A stretch of DNA of 64,000 nt from Georgenia satyanarayanai (GTDB lineage Bacteria; Actinomycetota; Actinomycetes; Actinomycetales; Actinomycetaceae). The notes beneath the pieces were generated by a model, which was not told the DNA's origin, did no database searches, and saw nothing but the letters and a program-made list of their open reading frames with translations. A program made the position numbers and the translations under genes. This document shows, piece by piece, positions 38,326 to 46,952 of this stretch. The stretch is from contig NZ_VUKC01000003.1 of NCBI RefSeq assembly GCF_009193135.1, positions 248,001 to 312,000 on the forward strand, written 5' to 3'. Numbering within the stretch: position 1 is the first letter of the stretch; the number at the start of each line of letters is the position of its first letter.

Positions 38326-39237
38326 TCACGCCGCCTGCGGGTCGTCGGGGTGCTCGGGCTCCTCCCCGCCGGGGACGACCGCGACCGTCACCTTCGCGCG
38401 GGAGAGCACACTCTGGCTCACCGAGCCGAGCATGAGACCGGCGAACCCGCCCAGACCGCGCTTGGCGACGACGAGGAGGCTCGCACCGTCGGCCGCCTCG
38501 ACGAGGGCGGCCTCGGGGTGGCGGCGCACCACCTGCAGCTCGATGTCGACGGCAGGGTGGTCGGCCGCAACCTCCTCCACGGCGCGCCGCGCCGCCTCGG
38601 TCGCCCGTTCGGACCTGTCGACGAGGTCGCTGTACCAGTCGCCCGGAGGCGCGCCCATGGGGAGCTCCACGTACTCGGCCCGCACGGCCCGGACCGGCGC
38701 ACCGGTCGCGGCGGCGTGCTCGACCGCGAAGCGCAGCGCGCCCGCCGCGGCCGGGGAGCCGTCGACGCCGACGACGACGCGTCCGCGCTCCGCACCTCCA
38801 CGGACGACGACGACCGGGCACTGCGCGTGCATCGCCACCTGCTGCGACACCGAGCCGACGATGAGGCCGGTGACGCGACCGTGCCCGCGCGCACCGAGGA
38901 CGAGCGTGGTGGCCTCGCGCGAGGCCTTGATGAGCTCGGGCGCCGCGCGGCCCACGCGGACCTCGGTGGTGACGGTGAGCGCCGGGAACGCCTCGCGGGC
39001 CGTGCGTGCCGCTCGCTCGCACACCTCGCCGCCGATCTCGAGCGGGTCGGCGGTGTCGAGCACCGCGACGTACCCACCCACGGCGTGGAGGTGGACGAAC
39101 GCGTGGACGACGTGCAGCGAGGTGCCCCTGCGCTCCGCCTCGGCCGCCGCCCAGAGGACCGCGGCGTCCGCGAGCGCGGAGCCGTCGACCCCCACGATGA
39201 CCGGGCGGTTCCTGTCGGCTGACCTCGTCATGATCAT
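38326..39237 (-). CDS. Universal stress protein with two Usp domains
   Basis: A 303-aa tandem UspA protein. Domain 1 (about 14-155) and domain 2 (about 165-300) each keep the ATP-binding set: GVDGSALADAAVLWA with LGARGHGRVTGLIVGSVSQQV, and GVDGSPAAAGALRFA with VAKRGLGGFAGLMLGSVSQSV (G-2x-G-9x-GS). Tandem Usps are typical DosR-regulon members in mycobacteria. The ATG at 39237 (MIMTRSADR) is chosen because AAGGAGG stands at ideal distance; ATG 39231 is too far. A DosR-like box lies 42 bases upstream. Confidence 0.93.
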   Translation of the reverse strand: MIMTRSADRNRPVIVGVDGSALADAAVLWAAAEAERRGTSLHVVHAFVHLHAVGGYVAVLDTADPLEIGGEVCERAARTAREAFPALTVTTEVRVGRAAPELIKASREATTLVLGARGHGRVTGLIVGSVSQQVAMHAQCPVVVVRGGAERGRVVVGVDGSPAAAGALRFAVEHAAATGAPVRAVRAEYVELPMGAPPGDWYSDLVDRSERATEAARRAVEEVAADHPAVDIELQVVRRHPEAALVEAADGASLLVVAKRGLGGFAGLMLGSVSQSVLSRAKVTVAVVPGGEEPEHPDDPQAA

Positions 39238-39279
39238 CGCCTCCACCTCCTTCATAGCGCGGTGGACGGCGGGAGATCG

Positions 39280-39293
39280 GGGACCTTCGGCCC
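39280..39293 (-). promoter_or_regulatory. DosR-like box upstream of the universal stress protein gene
   Basis: GGGACCTTCGGCCC fits the core GGGAC-N4-GTCCC at 9 of 10 fixed positions, 42 bases before the USP start. The USP family is a classical target of hypoxia regulators. Confidence 0.55.
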
Positions 39294-39299
39294 GGGGCG

Positions 39300-40796
39300 C
39301 TACGGTGTGGCGGCGGTGTGCTGCTCCCGGCGACGCGCGAGGGCCGCGGCCGCCTCTCCCATCTCGTCCCACGGGATCGTCTCGGTGTCCCGCTCGAGCG
39401 TGGCTTCCGGACCCTTGCCGGCGAGCACCACCGTGTCCTGGGGGGCGGCCTGGCCGACGGCGTGGCGGATCGCCTCGCGCCGGTCACCGATGCTGAGGAA
39501 GTTCGAGCGCCCGGCCTCACGCGCGCCGCGCTCCATCTCGGCGAGGATCTCGGCGAGCGGGGTGTCGCGGTGGTCCTCCTCGGTGAGGATGGCGACGTCG
39601 GCCATCCGGGTGGCGACCTCCCCCAGCGGGGCCCGCTTGGAGGGGTCGCGGGGCCCACCGGCGGACCCGATGACCACCCACAGGCGGCCCTCGGTCGTCA
39701 CGCGCACGGTGGCGAGCGCCTTGTCGAGGCTCGGCGGGGTGTGGGCGAAGTCGACGATGACCCGCGGGTCGCCGTCCCGGCGCTCGCACATTTCCATCCG
39801 CCCGGGGACCCCGGGAAATGTCGCCAGCCCCGCGACGAGCTCGGTGAGCGGCACGCCGGCAGCGTGGACGCCGGCCATGGCGGCAAGGGCGTTGGCGACG
39901 TTGAAGCGACCGATCATCGGCAGCACGGCCGCGGCGGAGCCGTCCGGGGTGTGGACGGTGAAGCGCAGGTCGTCCGGCCCCTCGACGACGTCCGCTGCCC
40001 ACCAGTCGGCCTCCCGGCCCTCCGCGCTGTAGGTCGTGCGGCTGGGCGCCATCGGCAGGAGCTGCTCGGTCCACGGGTCGTCGGCGTTGAGGACGGCGTG
40101 GCGGGCGCGCTGGACGAGGAGGGACTTGTCGGCGAAGTACCGCTCCATCGTCCCGTGGAAGTCGAGGTGCTCCCCGGTGAGGTTCGTCCAGACGGCGACG
40201 TCGAAGTCGACGCCGCGCACGCGGTCGAGGGCGAGCGCGTGGGAGGAGGCCTCGACGACGGCGTCCGAGGCGCCGTCGTCGACCATGGCTCGCAGGATCT
40301 GTTGGACCTGCGGCGCCTCGGGGGTGGTGAAGTGCGTGGGCGGCTGGCGCAGCACGCCGTCGGGCAGCTCGTAGCCGATCGTCGAGAGCAGCCCGGTGCG
40401 GCGGCCGGCGCAGCGGAGCAGGTGGCGCGACAGCGCGGACGTCGTCGTCTTGCCGTCGGTGCCGGTGACGCCGAGGACGGTGAGCTCGCGGCTCGGGTGG
40501 CCGGCGAGGGCCGCGGCGGCGTCGGCGAGGGCGGCCCTGGCGCGCGGCACCCGCAGGTACGGGACCGGGCAGGCGACGCCGTCGGGGAGGCCCTCGCCGA
40601 GGACGGCGACGGCGCCGCGCCCGACGGCGTCGGCGATGAAGCCGTGGCCGTCGACGCGGGCGCCGCGGACCGCGACGAAGACGTCGCCGGGGCCCGCCCA
40701 GTCGGCCTGGTGGGTGGCGCCGCGCACCTCGGTCGATGCCTCCGCCTCGGCGGGCGGCTCGAGGTCCAGTGCGGCAGCCAGGTCACCAAGTCTCAT
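39300..40796 (-). CDS. MurE-like UDP-MurNAc-peptide ligase, orphan copy
   Basis: A 498-aa Mur ligase. The N-terminal UDP-binding domain is followed by the ATP loop VTGTDGKTTTS (about residue 108), the substrate-loop region HFTTPEAPQVQ, the EASSHALALDR and TNLTGEHLDFHGTMERYFADK motifs (carbamylated-Lys region), and the C-terminal DFAHTPPSLDKAL and GSAGGPRDPSKR. The stretch where meso-DAP ligases read DNPR is EEDHRDTP here, so amino-acid specificity differs or is unknown. No dcw-cluster genes are nearby, so it may be a paralogue. TAGGCT lies 7 bases before the ATG. Confidence 0.88.
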   Translation of the reverse strand: MRLGDLAAALDLEPPAEAEASTEVRGATHQADWAGPGDVFVAVRGARVDGHGFIADAVGRGAVAVLGEGLPDGVACPVPYLRVPRARAALADAAAALAGHPSRELTVLGVTGTDGKTTTSALSRHLLRCAGRRTGLLSTIGYELPDGVLRQPPTHFTTPEAPQVQQILRAMVDDGASDAVVEASSHALALDRVRGVDFDVAVWTNLTGEHLDFHGTMERYFADKSLLVQRARHAVLNADDPWTEQLLPMAPSRTTYSAEGREADWWAADVVEGPDDLRFTVHTPDGSAAAVLPMIGRFNVANALAAMAGVHAAGVPLTELVAGLATFPGVPGRMEMCERRDGDPRVIVDFAHTPPSLDKALATVRVTTEGRLWVVIGSAGGPRDPSKRAPLGEVATRMADVAILTEEDHRDTPLAEILAEMERGAREAGRSNFLSIGDRREAIRHAVGQAAPQDTVVLAGKGPEATLERDTETIPWDEMGEAAAALARRREQHTAATP

Positions 40797-40833
40797 GCGA
40801 CCAAGCCTAGGTGCCCCCGGCGGGCGCCGCGGG

Positions 40834-41358
40834 TCAGCTCGCGGTGGCGAGCTCCTGGTCGATGGCGGGTCGGACGCCCTCGAGGATCGCGGCGTCGACC
40901 ATGGTGGCGACGTCCTCCTCGGTGCGGGACAGGACGAGGGCGAGCTCGGTGACGAAGGGGCCGCTCGCGTCGCGCAGGAGCTTCATCTCCCCGAAGGCGA
41001 GACGCTTCTCCTCGTTGCTCCGGGTCAGGTCACGGATGAGGGCGGCGATGATGAGGATCTCACCGGTGCGCAGGCGGTCGCCGTTGGCCTTGATGCGGCG
41101 CGACCAGACCGTCTCCTGCTCGGGGCTCGGCGCGAGGAGGACGTCGATGATCTCCCGGACGCCCGCGACGTCGACGGCGGGACGGACGCCCACCTCGGCA
41201 GCGCGGTTCTCCGGCATGGTGACGACCAGGTCGGAGTTGTGGACGTCCAGCTCGACGTAGGTCACCTTCTCCTTGCGGATGGTGCGCGTGGAGACCTTCT
41301 TGACCGTCGCCGGTCCGTGATGGGGGTGGACGACAATCTGACCAGTGGTGAAATTCAA
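40834..41358 (-). CDS. carD: CarD family transcription regulator
   Basis: A 174-aa CarD, which binds the RNA polymerase beta subunit and stabilises open promoter complexes. The N-terminal RID (about 1-60: FTTGQIVVHPHHGPATVKKV) and the helical DNA-minor-groove domain (about 80-165, including RRIKANGDRLRTGEILIIAALIRDLTRSNEEKR) are both present. The start is TTG (41358), with GAAGGG 8 bases upstream; no better ATG/GTG keeps the family N-terminus. The upstream region to RtcB is unusually AT-rich for this genome. Confidence 0.93.
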   Translation of the reverse strand: MNFTTGQIVVHPHHGPATVKKVSTRTIRKEKVTYVELDVHNSDLVVTMPENRAAEVGVRPAVDVAGVREIIDVLLAPSPEQETVWSRRIKANGDRLRTGEILIIAALIRDLTRSNEEKRLAFGEMKLLRDASGPFVTELALVLSRTEEDVATMVDAAILEGVRPAIDQELATAS

Positions 41359-41625
41359 CGCGTGACCCTTCGCTAAAAGAGCGCCACACTCGGTGCCGGC
41401 AAATACCTGAAAAGGCAGCCGACGACTGTCTCAACCGCCCTACCGCTGAATTCCCGACATCGTCCGGGCGGCGTGAGGACACGGAGGAATTCGCAGCCAC
41501 ATCCAGTGGGAGCGCCCGACCTCCGCGAGCCAGCACATATCATCATCGCAGAACTGGCAACAAATTGCCAGCCCGTGGCCTGCACCACATTTTCCCGCTT
41601 CCCCGAATGCGCGGCCGCGGCACGC
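41359..41625. other. AT-richer intergenic region with inverted repeat between carD and rtcB
   Basis: A 267-base gap, the least GC-rich stretch of the window, between carD (reading left) and the end of rtcB. It holds the carD promoter and leader. A perfect inverted repeat CTGGCAA-CAAA-TTGCCAG occupies 41554-41571; it could be a hairpin downstream of rtcB or an operator. No T-tract follows and no gene is visible. Confidence 0.55.
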
Positions 41626-42801
41626 TCACTGGCCCTTGACGTTGACGAGCTGACGCAGCACGTGGTCCACGGAGACGAGGTCCGCGGCGTCGGCCATGAC
41701 GACGTCGACGTCCTTGTAGGCGTCGGGGATCTCGTCGACGAAGGCGGCGAGGTCGCGGTACTCGATCCCGGCCATCCGCCGCCGCAGGTCGGCCTGGGTG
41801 AAGGTGCGGCGGGCCTGGGTGCGGGAGTACGCCCGGCCGGCGCCGTGCGGGGCCGAGCACAGCGACATCTCCTCCCCCTTGCCGGTGACGACGTAGGACG
41901 CGGTGCCCATCGAACCGGGGATGAGGCCGCGCACGCCCGCGTGAGCAGCGATCGCGCCCTTGCGGGAGATGAGACGGCGCCCGCCGGCGTGCTGCTCGAC
42001 CGCGGTGTAGTTGTGGTGGCAGTTGACCTCCTCGAGGCGCTGCACGTCCTCGTCGAGGAAGCGGCCGAGCTCGTCGACGACCCGGTCCATCATGACCTCA
42101 CGGTTGAGACGGGCGAACTCCTGGGCCCAGTGGAGGTGGGCGAGGTAGGCGTGGTGCTCGGCATCGTCCTCGGTGAGGTAGGCGAGGTTGCGGTCGGCGA
42201 GATGGTCACCGCGGCGGTCGGCGGCCCGCTGGGCGGCGGTGATGAAGCGGCGGGCGATCTGGTTGCCCACGCCGCGGCTGCCGGAGTGGAGGAAGGTCCA
42301 CACCCGCCCCTCCTCGTCCGCCGTCACCTCGATGAAGTGGTTGCCTCCACCGAGCGAGCCGAGCTGCAGGCGCCAGTTCCTCGCGTAGCCCTCCGGGGTG
42401 ACGTCCTCCTCGCGGGCCAGGCGCTCCAGCTCGGCCACGGCCCGCGGAGCACGGCCCCACACCTTGCGGTTGTAGTTGCCCGGGCTGAGCGGCACGGCTC
42501 GTTCGACGGCCTCGCGCAGGACCGCCAGCGACCGGCCGGCCCCGCGCAGCCGCTCGACGGTGAACTGCGTCCGGACGGCGACCATCCCGCAGCCGATGTC
42601 CACGCCCACCGCCGCGGGGATGACCGCGCCCACCGTGGGGATGACCGAACCGACGGTCGCGCCCATGCCGACGTGCGCGTCCGGCATGAGGGCCACGTGT
42701 GGGTCGACGATGTCCAGCTCGGCCGTCAGGCGCGCCTGGGCCAGGGCCTGCGGGTCGATGACCGAGGCCCAGGAGTACAGCTTGTCGGTGACGCGCTCCA
42801 T
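41626..42801 (-). CDS. rtcB: RtcB family RNA-splicing ligase
   Basis: A 391-aa RtcB, which seals 2',3'-cyclic phosphate (or 3'-phosphate) and 5'-OH RNA ends using GTP and Mn. Metal and catalytic motifs are visible: DAHVGMGATVGSV, AAVGVDIGCGMVAV (metal Asp/Cys), GGGNHFIEV, HSGSRGVGN, EVNCHHN (guanylylated-His region) and APHGAGRAYSR. No RtcA or archease gene is next to it. It could repair stress-cleaved RNA; that role is inferred. CAGGGT lies 6 bases upstream of the ATG. Confidence 0.94.
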   Translation of the reverse strand: MERVTDKLYSWASVIDPQALAQARLTAELDIVDPHVALMPDAHVGMGATVGSVIPTVGAVIPAAVGVDIGCGMVAVRTQFTVERLRGAGRSLAVLREAVERAVPLSPGNYNRKVWGRAPRAVAELERLAREEDVTPEGYARNWRLQLGSLGGGNHFIEVTADEEGRVWTFLHSGSRGVGNQIARRFITAAQRAADRRGDHLADRNLAYLTEDDAEHHAYLAHLHWAQEFARLNREVMMDRVVDELGRFLDEDVQRLEEVNCHHNYTAVEQHAGGRRLISRKGAIAAHAGVRGLIPGSMGTASYVVTGKGEEMSLCSAPHGAGRAYSRTQARRTFTQADLRRRMAGIEYRDLAAFVDEIPDAYKDVDVVMADAADLVSVDHVLRQLVNVKGQ

Positions 42802-42872
42802 GGCCCGACCCTGTCAGGTCCGCGGCGGTCCGGCACGGGCACGTGACCCGCGGCCCGCCCGCCCGGGCACGG

Positions 42873-44078
42873 TCAGACGCGTGCTGGCACCGGCGCCGGG
42901 CGCACCTGGTCCTCGAGCAGCGTGGGACGGCAGGCGACGAAGCCGCTGACGAGGAGGACCGCGAGGCTCGCGAAGAGGACGACGAACGCCCGCGTCCACG
43001 ACCCGGATCCCGCGTAGAGGGCACCGACGCCGAACGGGCCGATGCAGGCGATGGCGTAACCGACGCCCTGCATGGCGCCGGAGAGCACGGTCGAGCCCGC
43101 CGTCGTGCGCGTGCGCGCGTTGACGAGCGTGAGGCACAGGGGGAAGGTGCTCACGCCGAGCCCGAGGAGCACCACCCACACGACCGCGCCCGCGTCCGGC
43201 GAGACCAGGAGGCCGGCATAGCCCGCCACCATGGCCGCGACACACACGACGACGATGCCGAAGGGGTTGCGGAGCCGGATCGCCAGGGGCGGGACGACGA
43301 ACGCCGCCGGCAGCCCGATGACCGAGAAGAGCGCGACGAGCGCACCCCCGGACTCGGGGTCGGCGCCGGCGTCGATGAGGATCGCCGGGAGCCAGGTGAA
43401 GATCGCGTGGACGTTGAGGCTGGTGATGCCCATCATGAGCACGAGCGACCACAGCAGCGGGGTGCGCCACGCTCCGCCCAGGCGCTGCGGCCCGGCCTCC
43501 ACCGGCGCGGCGGTGCCCGCGCGTGCCGCGAGGACGACCCACAGCACGACGGCGACGGCGGTCGTCGACGCCCACATCGCGATGGCCCAGCGCCACCCGG
43601 CGACGAGGGCGACGGGCACCGCCGCGAGGGGCGCGACGAACTGCCCCACCTGGAGGAGTGCGATGTACATCGAGCTCACCGCCTTGAGGTGCGCGGAGAA
43701 GTACTTCTTCACGAGCGGGATGACGAGGACGTTGGACGCGCCGACGCCGACGAAGGCGAGGACGGTGGAGGCCACCAGCACCCCCGTGGACGGGGCCAGC
43801 GCCCGCAGGACGATGCCTCCGGTGGTGAAGGCGACGGCGACGGCGAGGGTCCGCTCCAGGCCGAGCGCGCGCGCCACGGGCGCCGCGGCGAGGCCGAACA
43901 CGGCGAAGCACGCCGTGACGATCGTGCCGAACACCCCGTACAGGGAGGGCCCGAAGTCGAGGTCGGCGCCTATCGTGTCGAGCAGCGGCGTGAAGCCGGT
44001 GACCGCCGTGCGCAGGTTCAGGGCGGTCAGGACGATCGCCAGGAGGGGCAGCACGCTGGCCCGGGCCTTGTCGCTCAT
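42873..44078 (-). CDS. MFS transporter (CynX/NimT-like)
   Basis: A 401-aa major facilitator with about 12 hydrophobic segments and the CynX-type N-terminal motif LTALNLRTAVTGFTPLLDTIG. The loop 2-3 motif is degenerate (APVARALGLERTL). The CynX/NimT group exports or imports small anions and drugs (cyanate, nitroimidazole); the substrate here is unknown. It diverges by only 26 bases from a FadR-type GntR regulator, so local control by that regulator is likely. Confidence 0.9.
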   Translation of the reverse strand: MSDKARASVLPLLAIVLTALNLRTAVTGFTPLLDTIGADLDFGPSLYGVFGTIVTACFAVFGLAAAPVARALGLERTLAVAVAFTTGGIVLRALAPSTGVLVASTVLAFVGVGASNVLVIPLVKKYFSAHLKAVSSMYIALLQVGQFVAPLAAVPVALVAGWRWAIAMWASTTAVAVVLWVVLAARAGTAAPVEAGPQRLGGAWRTPLLWSLVLMMGITSLNVHAIFTWLPAILIDAGADPESGGALVALFSVIGLPAAFVVPPLAIRLRNPFGIVVVCVAAMVAGYAGLLVSPDAGAVVWVVLLGLGVSTFPLCLTLVNARTRTTAGSTVLSGAMQGVGYAIACIGPFGVGALYAGSGSWTRAFVVLFASLAVLLVSGFVACRPTLLEDQVRPAPVPARV

Positions 44079-44104
44079 GTCGACCTCAAAGGTAGGATGA
44101 TGGG

Positions 44105-44803
44105 ATGAATCGGGCAGACACTAGCGCACAGCAACCCCCCGTGCGCAAGGCGCCGAGCATGACCGACGCCGTCACGGCGCGCTTCCACGAGGCGATCGCC
44201 TCCGGCGAGTGGCCCGTCGGGGAACGGATCCCGGTCGAGGCCGAGCTCATGGCGTGGGTCGGCGCCGGGCGCAACACGGTGCGGGAGGCCGTCCAGTCAC
44301 TCGTCCAGGCGGGCCTCGTCCGGCGCGAGCAGGGGCGCGGCACCTTCGTCATCGCGCGCTCCGAGCTCGTCACCTCGCTGGCGCGACGTGCGACGCGCGC
44401 CCGGCGCCGGGACGGCCTCGAGCTGCGGGCCGCCATCGACGGCGCGGCCGCGCGGATCGCGGCGCGGCGCCGAACCGACACCGACGTCGTGGCCCTCCAG
44501 ACCGCCCTCGACGCCCGCAGCCGCACGTGGGAGCAGGACGACCGTCGGCTCCGGACCGCCGCGGACCTCGACCTCCACCGCGCCGTCGCCGTCGCGACGC
44601 ACAACGAGCTCTTCGTCGAGCTCTACGACGGCCTCACGCCGATCTACGCGGAAGTGCTCGCCGACGACGTCGACGCGGACGTCGACCCGCACCCGCAGGA
44701 GCACGCCCAGCTCGTCCGCGCGATCGTCGAGCAGCGTCCCACCGAGGCCGCGGAGGCGGTGTCCGCCGTGCTCGAGCCGCTCATCGACGCGCTCCCCGAC
44801 TGA
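44105..44803 (+). CDS. GntR-family regulator, FadR/FCD type
   Basis: A 232-aa regulator. The N-terminal winged HTH occupies about 20-88 (MTDAVTARFHEAIASGEWPVGERIPVEAEL, VGAGRNTVREAVQSLVQAGLV, GRGTFV), followed by an all-helical FCD effector domain with candidate metal-binding residues (DLDLHRAVAVATHNELF, then HPQEHAQLV). It is divergent from the MFS gene, its probable target. TAGGAT lies 6 bases before the ATG and the 26-base gap contains repeated GATG motifs that could be its operator. The effector is unknown. Confidence 0.9.
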   Translation: MNRADTSAQQPPVRKAPSMTDAVTARFHEAIASGEWPVGERIPVEAELMAWVGAGRNTVREAVQSLVQAGLVRREQGRGTFVIARSELVTSLARRATRARRRDGLELRAAIDGAAARIAARRRTDTDVVALQTALDARSRTWEQDDRRLRTAADLDLHRAVAVATHNELFVELYDGLTPIYAEVLADDVDADVDPHPQEHAQLVRAIVEQRPTEAAEAVSAVLEPLIDALPD

Positions 44804-44831
44804 CCTGTGCCCGCCCGCCTAGGCTCGGGCC

Positions 44832-45404
44832 ATGCCCACTGACCGGCGCCCCACACGCGAGGAGCTGCTCGCCTCGGCCGACCGCACGCTGCCGCTGCTC
44901 GCGGCTCCGGGCCTGCGCGTGCTCTTCTGCGGGATCAACCCCGGGCTCTACTCGGCGTGGTCCGGGCACCACTTCGCCCGGCCGGGCAACCGGTTCTGGC
45001 CGGCGCTGCACCGCTCGGGCTTCACGGCGCGCCAGCTGCACCCCTCCGAGCAGGAGGAGCTGCTCACGCTCGGGCTGGGGGTGACGAACGTCGTCGAGCG
45101 TGCGTCGGCGACCGCCGCCGAGCTGTCCCCCGCCGAGCTGCGGGAGGGCGGGGAGCGGCTGCGGGCGGACGTCGCCGAGCACCGTCCCGCGTGGCTCGCC
45201 GTGCTCGGCGTCACCGCCTACCGCACGGCCTTCGACCAGCCGCGGGCCACGTACGGGGAGCAGGGCCTGCGCCTGGGCCCGACGCGGGTGTGGGTGCTGC
45301 CGAACCCGAGCGGCCTCAACGCCCACTTCACGCCGGCGCGACTGGCGGAGGCCTTCGCCGAGCTGCGCCGCGCCGTCGAGCGACGCGGCGCAGCCCCGGT
45401 CTAG
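44832..45404 (+). CDS. mug: G/U mismatch-specific DNA glycosylase
   Basis: A 190-aa Mug-type uracil-DNA glycosylase that removes uracil (and ethenocytosine) opposite G. Family motif 1 is LFCGINPGLYSAWSGHHFARPGNRFWPAL (catalytic Asn in GINPG) and motif 2 is VLPNPSGLNAH near the C-terminus. TAGGCT at 44820-44825 lies 6 bases from the ATG, indicating a leaderless transcript. It is convergent with the DUF5302 gene, whose stop codon overlaps its own. Confidence 0.94.
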   Translation: MPTDRRPTREELLASADRTLPLLAAPGLRVLFCGINPGLYSAWSGHHFARPGNRFWPALHRSGFTARQLHPSEQEELLTLGLGVTNVVERASATAAELSPAELREGGERLRADVAEHRPAWLAVLGVTAYRTAFDQPRATYGEQGLRLGPTRVWVLPNPSGLNAHFTPARLAEAFAELRRAVERRGAAPV

Positions 45405-45580
45405 CCGGACTTGCGACGGAAGGTGCGCTTGCCCCCGCCGTTGACCTGGCTCCCGTGCACCGTGCCGGTGTTCTGACGCGACTGGTTGTTCTGGTGCGCG
45501 CGCTCGTTCTTGCGCTCGAGCGCCTGGCGCATCTTCTCCTTGGCCGTCTCGGGCTGCGACTCGGGCGTGGTGTCAGCCAT
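45401..45580 (-). CDS. DUF5302 small basic protein
   Basis: A 59-aa protein, MADTTPESQPETAKEKM at the N-terminus, continuing with a helix RQALERKNERAHQNNQ and ending NGGGKRTFRRKSG. It matches the DUF5302 family of small actinobacterial proteins: an acidic start, a central helix and a basic, Gly/Arg-rich end. The function is unknown; the basic tail may bind nucleic acid. The stop codon overlaps that of mug on the other strand. A CCTGGAGGGACG Shine-Dalgarno precedes the ATG. Confidence 0.85.
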   Translation of the reverse strand: MADTTPESQPETAKEKMRQALERKNERAHQNNQSRQNTGTVHGSQVNGGGKRTFRRKSG

Positions 45581-45667
45581 CGTCCCTCCAGGTGTCTCGT
45601 GGGCGGAGCGGTCCCGGCCAGCCTGCCCTGCGGGAGCCGCGATAGCCAGGACATATCCGGTGGCGGG

Positions 45668-46783
45668 TCAGTCCTTCAGCTCGCTGAGCCGCTCCCGCGC
45701 CTCCTCGACGGCGAGGCGGGCCGCCTCCTCACGCGCCTCGGCGTCCTCCCGCTCCTCGGCGGCCTGCGCGCGCTCCTCGTCCAGCTCGGCGAGCCGCTCC
45801 TCCAGGGTCTCCAGCTCCCGGCGCAGCTCCTCGGTGCGGGCCGCCGCCTGCAGCACCTGCGCCTCCACGCGGGAGAGCTCCTCGGCGGCCTCCTCGAGCT
45901 CGCTCCGGGCGTGCTCGGCCACACGCTCCCGGGCGCGGAGCTCACGCTCGGCGCGCCGGACCTCGCGGGCGGTGTCCGCCGGTTCCGCGGTCGGCTCGGG
46001 CGCGCGACGGGTGCGGCTGACCGCACGGCGCGACGGGGTCTCCTCCTCGCGTTCCTCGTCGCGGTCCGCGCTCCGCGGCCGGCGACTGATGGCCCGGCGC
46101 GGCGGGGCCTCCTCCTCGCGCTCCGTCGTGCGCGGGCGGCGACTGATGGCCCGTCGCGGCGGGGCGTCGTCGTCCGCCGCCGGCTCAGCGCTCGTGGACG
46201 GGGCCTGCCGGGAGGGCCGCTTCCTGCGGGGCGGTGCCGCGGGCTCCCCCGCCGGCTCGTCGGCGTCGACGACGCCCGGCACGGCCACGGCGTCCTCCAG
46301 CCCCTCGCCCGGCTCGAGCGCCCGGACGAGCAGCAGGCTGCGGACCGCCCGCTCGGCGGCGGTGTCGATGACGACGGCGGACCACGTCATCTCCACCTGC
46401 TCCTGGGCCGCGCCGGAGAGCCCGACACCGCGCTCCTCGGCGAGCCGCGCCGCGGTGCGCGTCACCGCGCCGGTCAGCTCACGGCGGCGCCTGCTCAGCG
46501 CACGCAGCTCGGCCGGTGTGGCCGTCGCCTGAGCCACGCGCAGGTCGGCGCCGAGCTCGCCGAGCGCGTCGAGCTCCTCGGGATGCTGCCGGGCGACAGC
46601 ACCCACCGCCCACGCCGCGACCGAGGCCTTGGGCAGGGCCTTGATGCTCGTCGCCAGCTCCCGGTCCCCCGCCTTGCGCACCTGGGCGGCGCGCGCGTTG
46701 CGGGCCGCGATGAACTCGGCCGGCTCGTGGCCGTAGAGCTCCCGGGCGACGGGCACGAGCTCGGCGTCGGGGGTCGGGGTCAC
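45668..46783 (-). CDS. Conserved coiled-coil protein with internal repeats
   Basis: A 371-aa soluble protein starting at GTG (VTPTPDAELVPVARELYG). Residues 1-130 form a conserved helical domain (EFIAARNARAAQVRKAGDRELATSIKALPKASVAAWAVG) known from other actinobacteria as a protein of unknown function. Residues about 165-250 are disordered and contain three copies of PPRRAISRRPR-like units (APPRRAISRRPR twice, TPSRRAVSRTRR once). Residues about 255-370 are a long charged coiled coil (RRAERELRARERVAEHARSELEEA). There is no enzymatic motif; it may organise a filament or bind DNA. Confidence 0.75.
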   Translation of the reverse strand: MTPTPDAELVPVARELYGHEPAEFIAARNARAAQVRKAGDRELATSIKALPKASVAAWAVGAVARQHPEELDALGELGADLRVAQATATPAELRALSRRRRELTGAVTRTAARLAEERGVGLSGAAQEQVEMTWSAVVIDTAAERAVRSLLLVRALEPGEGLEDAVAVPGVVDADEPAGEPAAPPRRKRPSRQAPSTSAEPAADDDAPPRRAISRRPRTTEREEEAPPRRAISRRPRSADRDEEREEETPSRRAVSRTRRAPEPTAEPADTAREVRRAERELRARERVAEHARSELEEAAEELSRVEAQVLQAAARTEELRRELETLEERLAELDEERAQAAEEREDAEAREEAARLAVEEARERLSELKD

Positions 46784-46861
46784 GTCCGTAGCGTGGCACG
46801 GGAACACCGGCCCGCGCCCTCCCGGCCGCGCTGCGAGGATCGTCCGGCGGCCCGGCTCCTG

Positions 46862-46904
46862 CTGCCCGACAGCCGACCCGACCGCCGAGAGCCGACTTAC
46901 CGAC
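46862..46904. repeat. 18-bp repeat, inverted copies upstream of the PPOX gene
   Basis: ACCGCCGAGAGCCGACTT at 46881-46898 is the exact reverse complement of the fourth repeat unit at 47430-47447. A second, degenerate unit (CTGCCCGACAGCCGACCC) precedes it at 46862-46879 and the start of another follows. Confidence 0.75.
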
Positions 46905-46952
46905 GCACGCGCCCCGCGTGCGCTGACCGCCGTCGGCGCGCCACCATGCCTC

